Assembly: GCA_033961575.1 (NCBI GenBank)
Contig: CM066734.1
Span: forward strand, 78,529,501-78,593,500
Source of the DNA: Aselliscus stoliczkanus
Lineage: Eukaryota > Chordata > Mammalia > Chiroptera > Hipposideridae
Direction: 5' to 3'
DNA: 64,000 nucleotides
The notes beneath the pieces are model-generated. The model made no database searches. It was not told where the DNA came from and saw only the letters and a program-made list of their open reading frames with translations. Numbering within the stretch: position 1 is the stretch's first letter; each line of letters starts with the position of its first letter. Made by a program: the position numbers and the translations under genes. Shown piece by piece: positions 34,931-44,960 of the stretch.

Positions 34931-37900
34931 CAGTTCCCACTGTAATTTATAACTTACAGAAAAGAGTGATAACAAAATAAGTTGTACAAGTAAGATAATT
35001 TAGTAAAAGCTAATGCATAAAATAATAAGTATTCATTATATTGTATTTTAAGAGTTGAAAAGACATCAAATTGAAGTTTTGTATTTATATGATATTCTAT
35101 ATGATAATCAATAATTCCTACTACAATTAAATAACATTTAATCTTGAAATATTTTGTGTTCTGGGGTGTAATATTTAGCATATGTGTTTATCTTCACAAT
35201 TTTAAGCCATGTAAACTAACAGCATATCAGGAGTATTAAAGGCCAGTGTCAAAAAGAATTTCACACTGGACCACATAAAGCACCTGTTCAAAAGTAGGAC
35301 CCTCTCTCTTTCAAGACTACATTTTGATAGCCTATCATTATTTCATATGGTTAATGGGAATGCTTTATGTTGCTAGAATATAATTCTTTACACTAGAAAA
35401 GCATTTTCAAAAATTACACAATATTTTAAAGTAGCATGTATTTAATGCATGCAAATGGTAGCATTGTTGATTAAAAGCAAAAATTTTCTGCTTATAATCA
35501 TTATTTGAAGCCATTTAATTCTCATGCATATTGTCAGAGGGATACATTAATATCATTGCACAGGGCAGAGACCTTTTCAGTACTTATAAATCAAAGAGCT
35601 AATGTCAGAGTGATATTTCACAAAATGTGCTGCCACAGGGGAGTCTGACCATATTTCATTTTCAGTAGCAACATTGAGTATCCTAATCACTAACACTCCC
35701 AAGCCACTATCAAGGTATTGTCATCCATTTTCACTAGCAGTTTTTCTGCCTCTATTCTTTGTCCTTCATATGTCTCCCTACTCTCTTTATCTCTGTCTCT
35801 TCAAACACTAGCATATTTTAGCTTACTTACAAGTTTCATAAAAATCCACCTATAATATCACGCTACTCTAAGACACTTTCAGCTGAGATTGAGATCATTA
35901 TGATTTGAGCAACTTATATGTTTATAAATGATTTTTTTTGTATCTACTAACAATATGTTAGAGCCTGTCTTGCTTTGCCTGATAAAATGGCAAATTTTAC
36001 TATACAGTAAATTAGATGAACTGTATGATGAACGTTAGAACTGACAAATGTATTACATAATAAAGGTAAAGATAATATTGCTTTAGGTTTATTTTCCCCA
36101 AACAGGAGATAACCATAACCATGATTGAGTTATAAACAATAATGCATGGTACTCTCTTCTTCTGAGCTTGATGAAATGTATGCAAATACCTCCTATACTA
36201 TTTCATGTAAAAAAAAAAATCAATTCATCCTTTTGTATTGAGAATTCGTTTCCTGCATAAATACATAACAAAAACTTTCCTTTAGGTATTCCTTTTGTTA
36301 TAAATCACAAGTTTATAACATATGTAAGGTTATCATTCTCATTTAGTTTTAGACATATTATAATTACTATTATTATTTTCCTTTGTATATTTGGATATTT
36401 AGAAGTTAGATATTTAGAATGGTTATTTGAAATTCGATGAGACTTGCTTTGTCATGTTTAGGTCAGCTTTCATATATATACCTTATGTGTTTAATAAAAA
36501 GAATATACCTTGCAGTTGTTAGTTGCAGTGGTCTACAGTTATAAATTATGTCCAGCTTCCTTACCGTGTGGATAAATTCTTCTATAACTTGACAATTTCT
36601 ATGGGAGCTATGTTGTATATGTATTTTTTTCCAGTTCCTGTTAGTATATTTAATATGTGATTTTAATAAAAGTTCTTTCAGTAAAAAAATAAAAATAAAA
36701 GCCAACTTATATGAAATGAGAAAGAAAGTAAGAAGAAAAACTGAGGAATTTTAAACTAAGGTTTTAGATACTTAAGAAGAAAAAAAGCCTATACTTTAGT
36801 TATTTATTTTTCAGATTTAAAATTTTGATTTTTTTTTTGTTTATAATTTCCAAATATCACAAATATTTAACATATATTCTATTAAAATTTTGTGACCCAC
36901 CAAATAGATATTAAAATGTATAGAAACAGAAATACATATATTTTGTATTATTTCTCTGAATATACACTGATTGTTACAATTTGCTAGTGATATTAATTTA
37001 TAGATTACAAGTAATATATGAAGAAATTTTACAAGATCTGGCTCCTTTCCTAAGGACATTAAATTGTTACTTAAATTTAAAATAGGCCACACACCCATTC
37101 TTGAATCTTTCACAATTACACATATAAATCTATATATCATTTTCCATTATAGGTATAATCTTAGAGAACAAATATTTTCTGTATCAGAATATAAGTAAAG
37201 GTCATACAGTTATTGAAAATGAAAGATCCATGTACTTTCACAAGCTACTCTCAGAGGTGTATGTATTACTGTGATATTGTGTTTTGAAACAATTAGTTTT
37301 CTGGTTATATTACTACCATGGATAATATTTGCAAGCTTTTTTTTTTTAATTAAACATTTTTCATAGAGTCAAATTTATGTCTGGGCCATAAGAAATTTCA
37401 ATGGTGTTGGTCCAATTAATAAATTATAATTTAATAATAAATGAGCAATAAAAATTACACATATTACTAGAATAGGTATTTGAAATGTTAGCACTCTTGC
37501 TTTAAGGGATATTTTGGAAGCCTACATTGGATTAACAAAAATAGAGTCTAATACTCTATTTTCTCCTTTTTTTTTGTTAGGCCCCCACTCTATAATGTAG
37601 ATATAATTCTTGCTTTATATACATTATCTCCTATTCCTATTCAAAATATTACTTTCCACCTTAATTTTAAAGGCTAACATGTTCATCTTTCCACAATATC
37701 GCAATGTGGTGACTTTTTCCATCTCAAGAGTGAAGCTCTATATATCTGAAGATGAAAAAACAAAAACAAACAAAACTTTGGCATGTTTTAAAATTGAAAA
37801 TTAATGACTTTAAATATCTTTAAGGATTGTCAAAATATTGATTTGGAAGAAAGCATTCTGTCAGTTAAATTTTATAATGTTAATGCTCTCCTTAAGTTCT

Positions 37901-38255
37901 ACAGTCTTAACAAATTTGAAAGAAATATGCTGTAAGTATGGTTCATTTTTTGGGAGGACACGTATTTACAAACTGAAATCAATTTTATGAAGCAATAACT
38001 CCATACTGTCTGAAATATCACACATTTAAACACACACATTTAAACATTCTATAGATTGTATTTTGGGTTAGAGCTTCTTCTTTAAAATATTAATCTATGA
38101 AATTGTAATAAGAGCTTTTAGCTTAATCACTTCAATGTCATTTAAGTGTGTATAATGTCTTTATTAAGCATATAGACATTTTTAGTCCAATGGGCTGTCT
38201 AAAACTGTAGAGTAAGCACTTACAAGGTGTTTGACATTAGATACATTATCTTACC
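34931..38255. other. AT-rich sequence, nothing recognised
   Basis: 3.3 kb without an identifiable gene or repeat. Short open frames here (for example 36463-36705 and 36841-37140 minus) lack any coding signature. Confidence 0.55.
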
Positions 38256-38415
38256 TCTCAGTTTCTGAGTCTTTTAATCTGTAAAATAAGAATACATACT
38301 AATTTTACCTCGGAATGTGAACTGAAGTTTAACTCATGGATTTGTGAGGTAATCACATGTAAATCACTTAGAATAATCTCTAGCACATTATACGCTATCA
38401 ATAATAATCATGTAC
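38256..38415 (+). mobile_element. MIR SINE fossil
   Basis: Plus-strand MIR: 'ctcagtttctgagtctttta', 'atctgtaaaataagaatac', 'aaatcacttagaataatctc' and 'tagcacattatacgctatca'. Confidence 0.78.
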
Positions 38416-39197
38416 TATCTTACCTCTCATTGAACTCTCATATACACAGTTCTGGAAATGTTTAAGAATGTATAAAGAGTGCAAGTCCTTCAACAACATT
38501 GACAGCTAAGGAAAGGTGATAGTCACTTTGGAGAAATGTCAGGAATTTCTGTTTAATATACTTCATGTATGACAAGAATTTAAAAGCTGGTTTCAGGGCT
38601 AACTTACCACTTACTGTCATTTAAGGATTCCTTGAGTATTTACCTGGAAAATGACCTTAGAGAACTTAATGAACAACCTATTTAGTTTGAAGAGACAGAC
38701 AGGAAAGGACAGAAAAAGGGGAAATGATGAATATAGCTAGTGTACATATAGATAATACAAATCGGAAACGTAATTATCATTGGAGCTGTCAGATTATATG
38801 GATATACCTTTGTCAAGATATGATTGATGTGTGTATGTCTGTGTGTTTTTATTTAATTTTTTCCTCATAAGAAAAAATAAGTTTTTCTTGACTTTCAGTG
38901 TTTATAAACTTCATTCATTTGCTATCCAAATAACTAGATATCACAATAAACAATTCTTGCTAAATTTTACATTTTAATTAACCCTATCTAAATGAGAAGA
39001 ACAATTTTGCTGAAATAATGGCTTTTAAAAACAATAGCAAAAGTTCAAGAGAAGTGCATCTTCACCTTAATCTTCATCAAAATGTTAGACAATAGTTAAT
39101 GTTCACCTTCTCTAAAATAAGTTTTAATAATAGGGAATATGCAAAAAAGTTTAAAATTTAGTTTCTTATTAGTTCAGTAAAGTTTATTTTAAAAATT
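38416..39197. other. AT-rich sequence, nothing recognised
   Basis: No feature seen. Confidence 0.55.
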
Positions 39198-39218
39198 TAT
39201 TAGAGCCCCTTCATTTTT

Positions 39219-39249
39219 TTTTAAATTTTGAACTTTTATTTTTTAATTT

Positions 39250-39296
<47 letters not shown>

Positions 39297-40666
39297 TTTT
39301 TCTTTTATTCTTTTATTGTGAAATAAACATTTTTTTAAATTAGCTTCAGGTGCAATAGTTATACTTTTTACCCCTAAAAGTGACAACCCGCCACCCCCAG
39401 TTCGCCACCCCATTCCTCCCCCCCATATCATACATATCTATTACAATTCCTTTGACTCCATTCCACAGTATAATCCACATCCCGTGACTATCTATATATT
39501 CAATTACAGTTGGCATACAATATTATACAACATCAGCTTCAGGTATACAATGCAGTGATCAAGCCTCTACTCCACCCATGAAGTGGTCTCCCTAACAACA
39601 CATGTGACCATCTGACACCCCACAAAATATTTACAACATTATTATATTCCCCAAACTGTCTTTCATATCCCTGTGGCAATATTGTAGTTACATATTTATG
39701 CTTTCTGATCCCTTCCCCTTCTCCCTCATCCCCACACTCCTCCAACTAGCAACTCTGTTTTCCCTCTATATCTATGAGACTGTTTCTGTTTACTTTGCTC
39801 ATTCATTCAGTTTTTCAATTCCTCATATAAGTGATATCATATAGTATTTGTCTTTCTCTGACTGACTTATTTCACTTAACATAATAGTCTTTAGGTCCAT
39901 CCATATCGTTGCAAATGGTACGATTACATTCTTCTTTATAGCGGACTAATACTACATTGTATAAATGTACCACAGTTTCTTAATCCAGTCATCTACAGAT
40001 GGGCATTTCGGTTGTTTCCAAGTCTTGGCTATTGTAAATAGCGCTGCAATAAACATAGGGGTGCATATATTTTTTCAAATTAGCATCATGGATTCTTCTG
40101 GGTAGATACCCAAGAGTGGAATTGCTGGGTCATACGGTAGTTCCATTTCCAGTTTTTTGAGATACCTCCATACTGATTTCCATAATGGCTGCACCAATTT
40201 TCAGTCCCACCAACAGTGCACCAGGCTTCTCTTTTCTTCACACCCTCCCCAGCACTTGTTGTTTGTTGACTTATTGATAGTAGCCATTCTGACTGGAGTG
40301 AGGTGGTATCTCATTGTGGTTTTTATTTGCATTTCTCTGATGATTAGTGAAGTTGAACATTTTTTCATGTGCCTGTTGGCCATCTGTATGTCCTCTTTAG
40401 AGAAATGCCTCTTCATATCCTCTGCCCATTTTTTTAATTGGGTTGTTTGTTTTTTTGTTGTTGAGTTTCATGAGTGTTTTATAAATTTTGGATATTAACC
40501 CCTTATCAGATATATCGTTGGCAAATATCTTCTCCCATTCAGTAGGATGCCTTTTTGTTTTATTGATGATTTCCTTTGTTGTGAAAAAAACTTTTAAGTT
40601 TGATGTAATCCCATATGTTCATTTTTCCTTTTATTTTCCTTGCTTGAGGGGATATATCAGTAAAAA
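39219..40666 (-). mobile_element. 5'-truncated L1 with 21-bp target duplication
   Basis: The target duplication is 21 bp, beginning 'tattagagcccc', at 39198-39218 and 40667-40687. The A-rich tail has become a (TTTA)n tract on the plus strand (39243-39300). The 3'UTR runs to about 39770. Above that lies the C-terminal part of ORF2, with a frame of 71 codons (40416-40201) reading typical L1 C-terminal sequence up to W-W-D, then a premature stop. The 3' end closely matches that of the element at 41749-44529, so both belong to one L1 lineage. Not autonomous. Confidence 0.93.
39243..39300. repeat. (ATTT)n simple repeat in L1 tail
   Basis: About 13 ATTT/TTTA units, grown from the L1 poly(A) tail. 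Confidence 0.95.
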
Positions 40667-40689
40667 TATTAGAGCCCCTTCATTTTTAT

Positions 40690-40870
40690 TGAGCACTTTC
40701 TGATCAATTATTCACACACGACTTTGATAATAGTTTTCTGCCCCTTATAGAAATGAGGAAATTTAGGCTTACATAGTAAAGCAAGTTCATAGAATAATTC
40801 CACTAGTAAATAGCACAACTTGGATCCTAATAATAATCTTCCTAACACTAATACATTATTTCCCTCACTT
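40690..40870 (-). mobile_element. MIR SINE fossil
   Basis: Antisense MIR: 'ttgagcactttctgatcaat', 'ccttatagaaatgaggaaat', 'gtaaatagcacaacttggat'. Diverged. Confidence 0.6.
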
Positions 40871-41738
40871 TATCATGTGTCAGCATAAAAAATATTTAAT
40901 CAAATTACAATTGCATAAGAAAGTATAATTTGGAGATGTAATAAATGTCTTCTCAATCAGTTTTATGTGATCATGACAGTTATTCTTACAAAATTTTTTC
41001 ACATATTATTACAGTATGCTCAATACTTTCACAAAAGCAGTCAATTTTTCAGATATTTCTGTCATATAAATTAGTAATGATCAGATATTTGTACCACAAA
41101 GAATTATAAAGAAATACTAAAATAGCTCAAAGTCTTCTAAATTTCAACAGATTTATTATGCTTTATTCTCTCATTGGCAACATATTTAAAATAGAACAAT
41201 AGAAGAATAAGTCTCATTAGATTCGAGAAGATAGAGGGTGGTCATGATCTATTCTAGTTCTCTGTTGTACTACCTATGGTTATTGAAATAAGAGGTGGGC
41301 AGAAATGCTTTATTAAATATAACAGAGCAAATGAAGCAAATTAAGTACTGCATGTAGAAACAAAAGGCTTGATTTGACAATATAAATGGGGTTTTAACTA
41401 GACAGGTGAAATTTGGAAATATAAAACTGCATGTAACTAAAAATTTCTAGAAGTGGTCTTTCAGGTTTGATACCTCCCTTGAATTGAGAACTGAGTTTTA
41501 CTCCTGAGTGCCTCAAAAAATAAATTAAAATATTTGAAACTAATACGTATCATCCTCCAAGTTTTACGGTTTAGTCAATGTAAAGTATGCATTAAACCAG
41601 GAACCATGCTAGTTAAGTGTCAGGAAGAAGCCACTTTTCATACTCATCTTGAAAATTCTGCCACATATTTGCTTGAGAACACAGTTTTAAATCTATAAGA
41701 ATGTCTTATGCTTTACATTCTCTGTCCCTCCTAAATTT
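40871..41738. other. AT-rich sequence with one half of a 38-bp duplication
   Basis: Otherwise featureless. 41350-41387 is identical to 44554-44591. Confidence 0.6.
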
Positions 41739-41769
41739 TCCAAATCTTTTTTTTTTTTTTTTTTTTTTT

Positions 41770-42558
41770 AATTTTATTTTATTTTATTAGTTTTCGGTGT
41801 ACAACACAATGCAATAGTTATACTCTTTACCCCCCAAAGTAAAAACCCCTCCCCCAGTTCGCCACCCCACTCCCCCCGCATATCATACATATCCATCACA
41901 ACTCCCCTGACTCGCCTCCACAGCATACTCCACATCCCGTGACCACCCACATATTCAGTTGCAGTTGGCATACAATACTATACAACATCAGTTTCAGGTG
42001 TACATACAGTGCAGTGATCAAGCCTCTACTCCATCCATGAAGTGGTCTCCCTAACAAGACATGTGACTATCTGACACGCCACAAAATTTTTACACCATTA
42101 TTATATTCCCCGAACTGTGTTTCATATCCCTGTGGCAATATTGTAGTTGTCTATTTATGCTGTCTAATCCCTTCCCCGTCCCCCCCAGTCCCACCCCCTC
42201 CCAACTAGCAACCCTGATTTTTCCTCTACATCTATGAGTCTGTTTACTTTGATCATTCACTCAGCTCTTCAGACTCCACATACAAGTGAGATCACATGGT
42301 ACCTGTCCTTCTCAGACTGACTTATTTCTCACAACATAATAGTCTCTTCACAACATTATCAATTACATTCCCAGAACTGCCCCCATAACCCTGCGGCAAC
42401 ATTGTAGTCCCACATACACTGTCCAAAACCTTCCCCCTTCCCTCTTCCCCACTCCCTCCCAATCAGCAACCATCAGTTTTTCCTTTATATCTGCTTGATA
42501 TGACATCAATCTTCTTAAATTGTCTCTCTGGGTTAGCTTCTTTACCCCTTTCTTTTGA
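41770..42558 (-). other. 3' region of the HAL1-like element with duplicated module
   Basis: Two related units on the minus strand. The first, about 42500-42345 ('gttgctgattgggaggga', 'caatgttgccgcagggttat'), follows ORF1 directly. The second, about 42235-42080 ('gttgctagttgggaggggg', 'caatattgccacagggatat'), is preceded by about 100 bases matching the end of ORF2 of the L1 at 39219-40666. From there to the poly(A) tail the sequence follows that L1's 3'UTR. Confidence 0.75.
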
Positions 42559-43431
42559 TTAAAAAAGTCCTTTTAACATTTCTTGCAATGCTGGCTTGGT
42601 GGTAATGAATTCCTTAAGCTTATTCTTTTCTGAGAAGCTCTTTATTTCTCCTTCAATTTTAAGTGATAGCCGTGCTGGATAGAGCAATCTTGGTTGTAGG
42701 CCTTTATTTTGTGTCACTTTGAGTATCTCCTGCCACTCCCTTCTGGCCTGCAGAGTTTCTGTAGACAAGTCAGCTGTTAGTCTAACAGGAGTTCCTTTGT
42801 ATGTAACCTGCTGTCTTTCTCTTGCAGCCTCTAGGATTCTGTCTCTGTCTTTAACCTTTGCCATTTTAACTATGATGTGTCTTGGTGTGGACCTGTTTGG
42901 GTTCAGCTTGTTTGGAACCCTCTGCACTTCCTGGGCATGTATGTTGATTTCCTTTACCAGTGTAGGGAAGTTTTCAGTCATTATTTTTTCAAATACCTTT
43001 TCAACCCCTTGCTTCTTCTCTTCTCCTTCTGGTATCCCTATGATTCGAAGGTGGTTGCGCTTCATCTTGTCCCATAGGGCTCTTAAACTATTTTCATTGT
43101 TTTTTATTCTTTGGTCTTTTTGCTGTGCCAACTGGGTGAGTTCTGCTATTTTATCTTCCAAATCGCTGATCCGCTCCTCTGCTTCATCTACTCTACTGGT
43201 GATTCCTTCGAGTGTGTTCTTCATTTCAGTTATTGTATTCTTTAGTTCTAACAGGTTGTTTTTTATGGTTTCCCTATCTTTCTTTATGTCCTCGCTAAGT
43301 TCCTTAAACATTCTTATCATCAGTGATCTAAACTGGGTCTCTGAAAGGTTGGATCCCTCTGTTTCATTTGGTTCCATTTCTGGAGGTTTCTTCTGATCTT
43401 TTACTTGTGACATGTTTCTTTGTTTCCCCAT
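42559..43431 (-). CDS. L1-type ORF1 protein, 290 aa, uninterrupted
   Basis: RNA-binding chaperone of L1 retrotransposition, which forms trimers that coat the element RNA in a cytoplasmic RNP. Residues about 36-124 are heptad-rich coiled coil (E/K/L-rich, including N-T-I-T-E-M-K-N-T-L and R-I-S-D-L-E-D-K-I). About 127-218 is the RRM, from H-L-R-I-I-G-I-P through S-T-P-R-H-I-I-V-K-M at 181-190. About 219-285 is the C-terminal domain, with T-A-D-L-S-T-E-T-L-Q-A-R-R-E-W at 219-233 and Y-P-A-R-L-S-L at 251-257. I take the start at M-G-K-Q (43431), the usual start of L1 ORF1. The frame is open for 26 more codons upstream, but those lie in 5'UTR-like sequence. Somewhat shorter than the ~338-aa human protein, mainly in the N-terminus. 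No stop or frameshift, so the copy is young or under recent constraint. No ORF2 follows, so any mobility would need an L1 in trans. Confidence 0.93.
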   Translation of the reverse strand: MGKQRNMSQVKDQKKPPEMEPNETEGSNLSETQFRSLMIRMFKELSEDIKKDRETIKNNLLELKNTITEMKNTLEGITSRVDEAEERISDLEDKIAELTQLAQQKDQRIKNNENSLRALWDKMKRNHLRIIGIPEGEEKKQGVEKVFEKIMTENFPTLVKEINIHAQEVQRVPNKLNPNRSTPRHIIVKMAKVKDRDRILEAARERQQVTYKGTPVRLTADLSTETLQARREWQEILKVTQNKGLQPRLLYPARLSLKIEGEIKSFSEKNKLKEFITTKPALQEMLKGLF

Positions 43432-44529
43432 TCTGGCTGTCGCTCTGGGATTGCTTTGATGTATTAGATAGATCACCAGGAGAGCCCTGGCTGGATCACG
43501 CAGGCACACAGCTCACGGCCCAACACTCCCAGGAGAACTCCCAGTCTCAGCCTGTCCCAATCAGTCGCTCGCAGATCAGGCCGAGCAGCCCGACAACCAG
43601 TCACCAGCCTGGCAACTCTGCAAGCGCAGTGTGGAAATCAGAGACCCAATGCGGCTTGCGTGCTCCATGGTCTCAGTGAGCAGCCTGTTGCAGTCGGATC
43701 ACTCCCACTCAGGCGTTTCCCTGGCAACACAGCACAAGCCGAGCGGAGGGTGGGGATCCGCGGCGGCTCGCGAACTCCCGGGTCTCAGTGAGCCGCCGTA
43801 GGAGCCGGGGGGCACCGCCCTATGTTTCCCTGGCAACGCAGTATAAGCCGGGCGGAGGGTGGGGATCCAAGGCCGCAGGCGCGCACGCACGCACACATGC
43901 ACTTCGCCAATTCCACCAGACCAATTAGGTCTCGGACCTGATCCTTCGTGGGAGGGCCCAAGCCCGACAAAATGGCGCCCTCCTTACACCACTCGCGTGC
44001 AAGCTCCGCACCACGGGAACAACAATCCAAAACCTCCAGCCTTGCACCAAAGGTGCTCAGCTCAGTCCGTCCCCGCAGGCTCCCGGCTCACACAGCCACT
44101 CCCTCCATCAGGAACCAGGTAAGTGCTCACCGGCGAGCAAGCCCGGGCGCCGGCCCCACTGATTCTCCAGCCGCTCTTAGCCTCACCGAGCTGAGCAAAG
44201 ACATTTATTGCCGGCTATCTTAGAACTCCTCTTCCCGGCAAAGGAGCTCTGGGCTGGTGAGCTTGGGGTGCGGCCGGAGGGTCTCTCCCCCAATCAGACA
44301 AGCTTCCCACGGCTGGGGCTTCCCTCACGGGGCTCGCCCTCTCTCGTCTCCGCCCATCCTACCAGACCCGACGTGGCCTCCTCTTTAAGTTCTTCGTTTA
44401 GTGGTTCTGTTCCTCCAGTGTTCCGGGGACCTCCAGGGTTGAATGCTGTAAATTTGCTTGTAATTTTGGTGTGATCCTGGGAGGCAGTTAGCACAGCGTC
44501 TGTCTATTGCGCCATTTTACCGGAAGTCC
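43432..44529 (-). promoter_or_regulatory. L1-type 5'UTR/internal promoter with tandem 109-bp monomers
   Basis: GC- and CpG-rich island of about 1.1 kb in an AT-rich region. The first bases of the element on the minus strand read 'ggacttccggtaaaatggcg'. This contains an ETS-type core (ACTTCCGG, the reverse of CCGGAAGT) and a YY1-like AAAATGGCG, like the YY1 site at the start of human L1. Monomers start at 43715 and 43824 (plus-strand 'gtttccctggcaac'), a period of 109 bp. A partial unit at about 43640-43714 shares 'ggtctcagtgagc'. Open frames in this island are GC-driven and not genes. Confidence 0.75.
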
Positions 44530-44538
44530 CCAAATCTT

Positions 44539-44759
44539 ATAATAATTAAGACAGCATGTAGAAACAAAAGGCTTGATTTGACAATATAAATCTGTATTGT
44601 CAAAGATTTTATTCATTCTTGTATCTGTAAATTAATCTGCACTCATGTCCTCAGCTCATCTTATTTTATGCATCTGAATTACAGCATTTCTTGAAACAGA
44701 GCTCGTTAACGTCCTCAGATCCATATATCCAACAGCCTAAAATACAATTTATATTCTGA
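44539..44759. other. Short AT-rich spacer with second half of a 38-bp duplication
   Basis: 44554-44591 repeats 41350-41387 exactly. Nothing else. Confidence 0.7.
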
Positions 44760-44960
44760 GATTATATAAACTCCACAAATTTAGTAGTTCAAATATTTAA
44801 CTCCTCATCTTCTTTCCTCAAATTCCCTCTTTCTCCAGAATTCCCACTCTCAGTGAATGGAATTACAATCCACAGAGTCCTTCAAACCTGAAATCCATGT
44901 AATTTCTCATTTTCTTTCTTTCCTTTTTTTTTTTTTTTTTTTTTAGCACTCCTATTACCA
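44760..44960 (+). mobile_element. L2 fragment
   Basis: Plus-strand L2 phrases: 'ccctctttctccagaattcc', 'ctctcagtgaatggaattac' and 'ttcaaacctgaaatccatgt', ending in a T-run (44926-44945). Confidence 0.55.

Larger units (their letters stand above)
41749..44529 (-). mobile_element. Half-L1 (HAL1-like) element: ORF1-only L1 with near-complete structure
   Basis: A single insertion on the minus strand, bounded by the 9-bp duplication 'ccaaatctt' (41740-41748 and 44530-44538) with a T-run (poly(A) on the element strand) at 41749-41769. Order on the minus strand: GC-rich 5'UTR (44529-43432), open ORF1 (43431-42559), a 3' region (42558-41770), poly(A). ORF2 is absent apart from about 100 bases of its very end (42330-42230). 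A full L1 is 6-7 kb, whereas this is 2.8 kb. The target duplication shows it landed as one unit. ORF2 was therefore either missing from the source element (HAL1 type) or deleted here afterwards. Confidence 0.88.

Noticed and set aside
42719..43396. 225-codon plus-strand open frame
   Set aside because: It is the antisense shadow of the L1 ORF1 at 42559-43431, with no features of its own.
43368..44494. Cluster of open frames on both strands in the CpG-rich island
   Set aside because: GC-rich L1-type 5'UTR gives few stop codons. No start context, conserved motif or length consistency. Not a host CpG-island promoter either, because it lies inside the target duplication of the mobile element.
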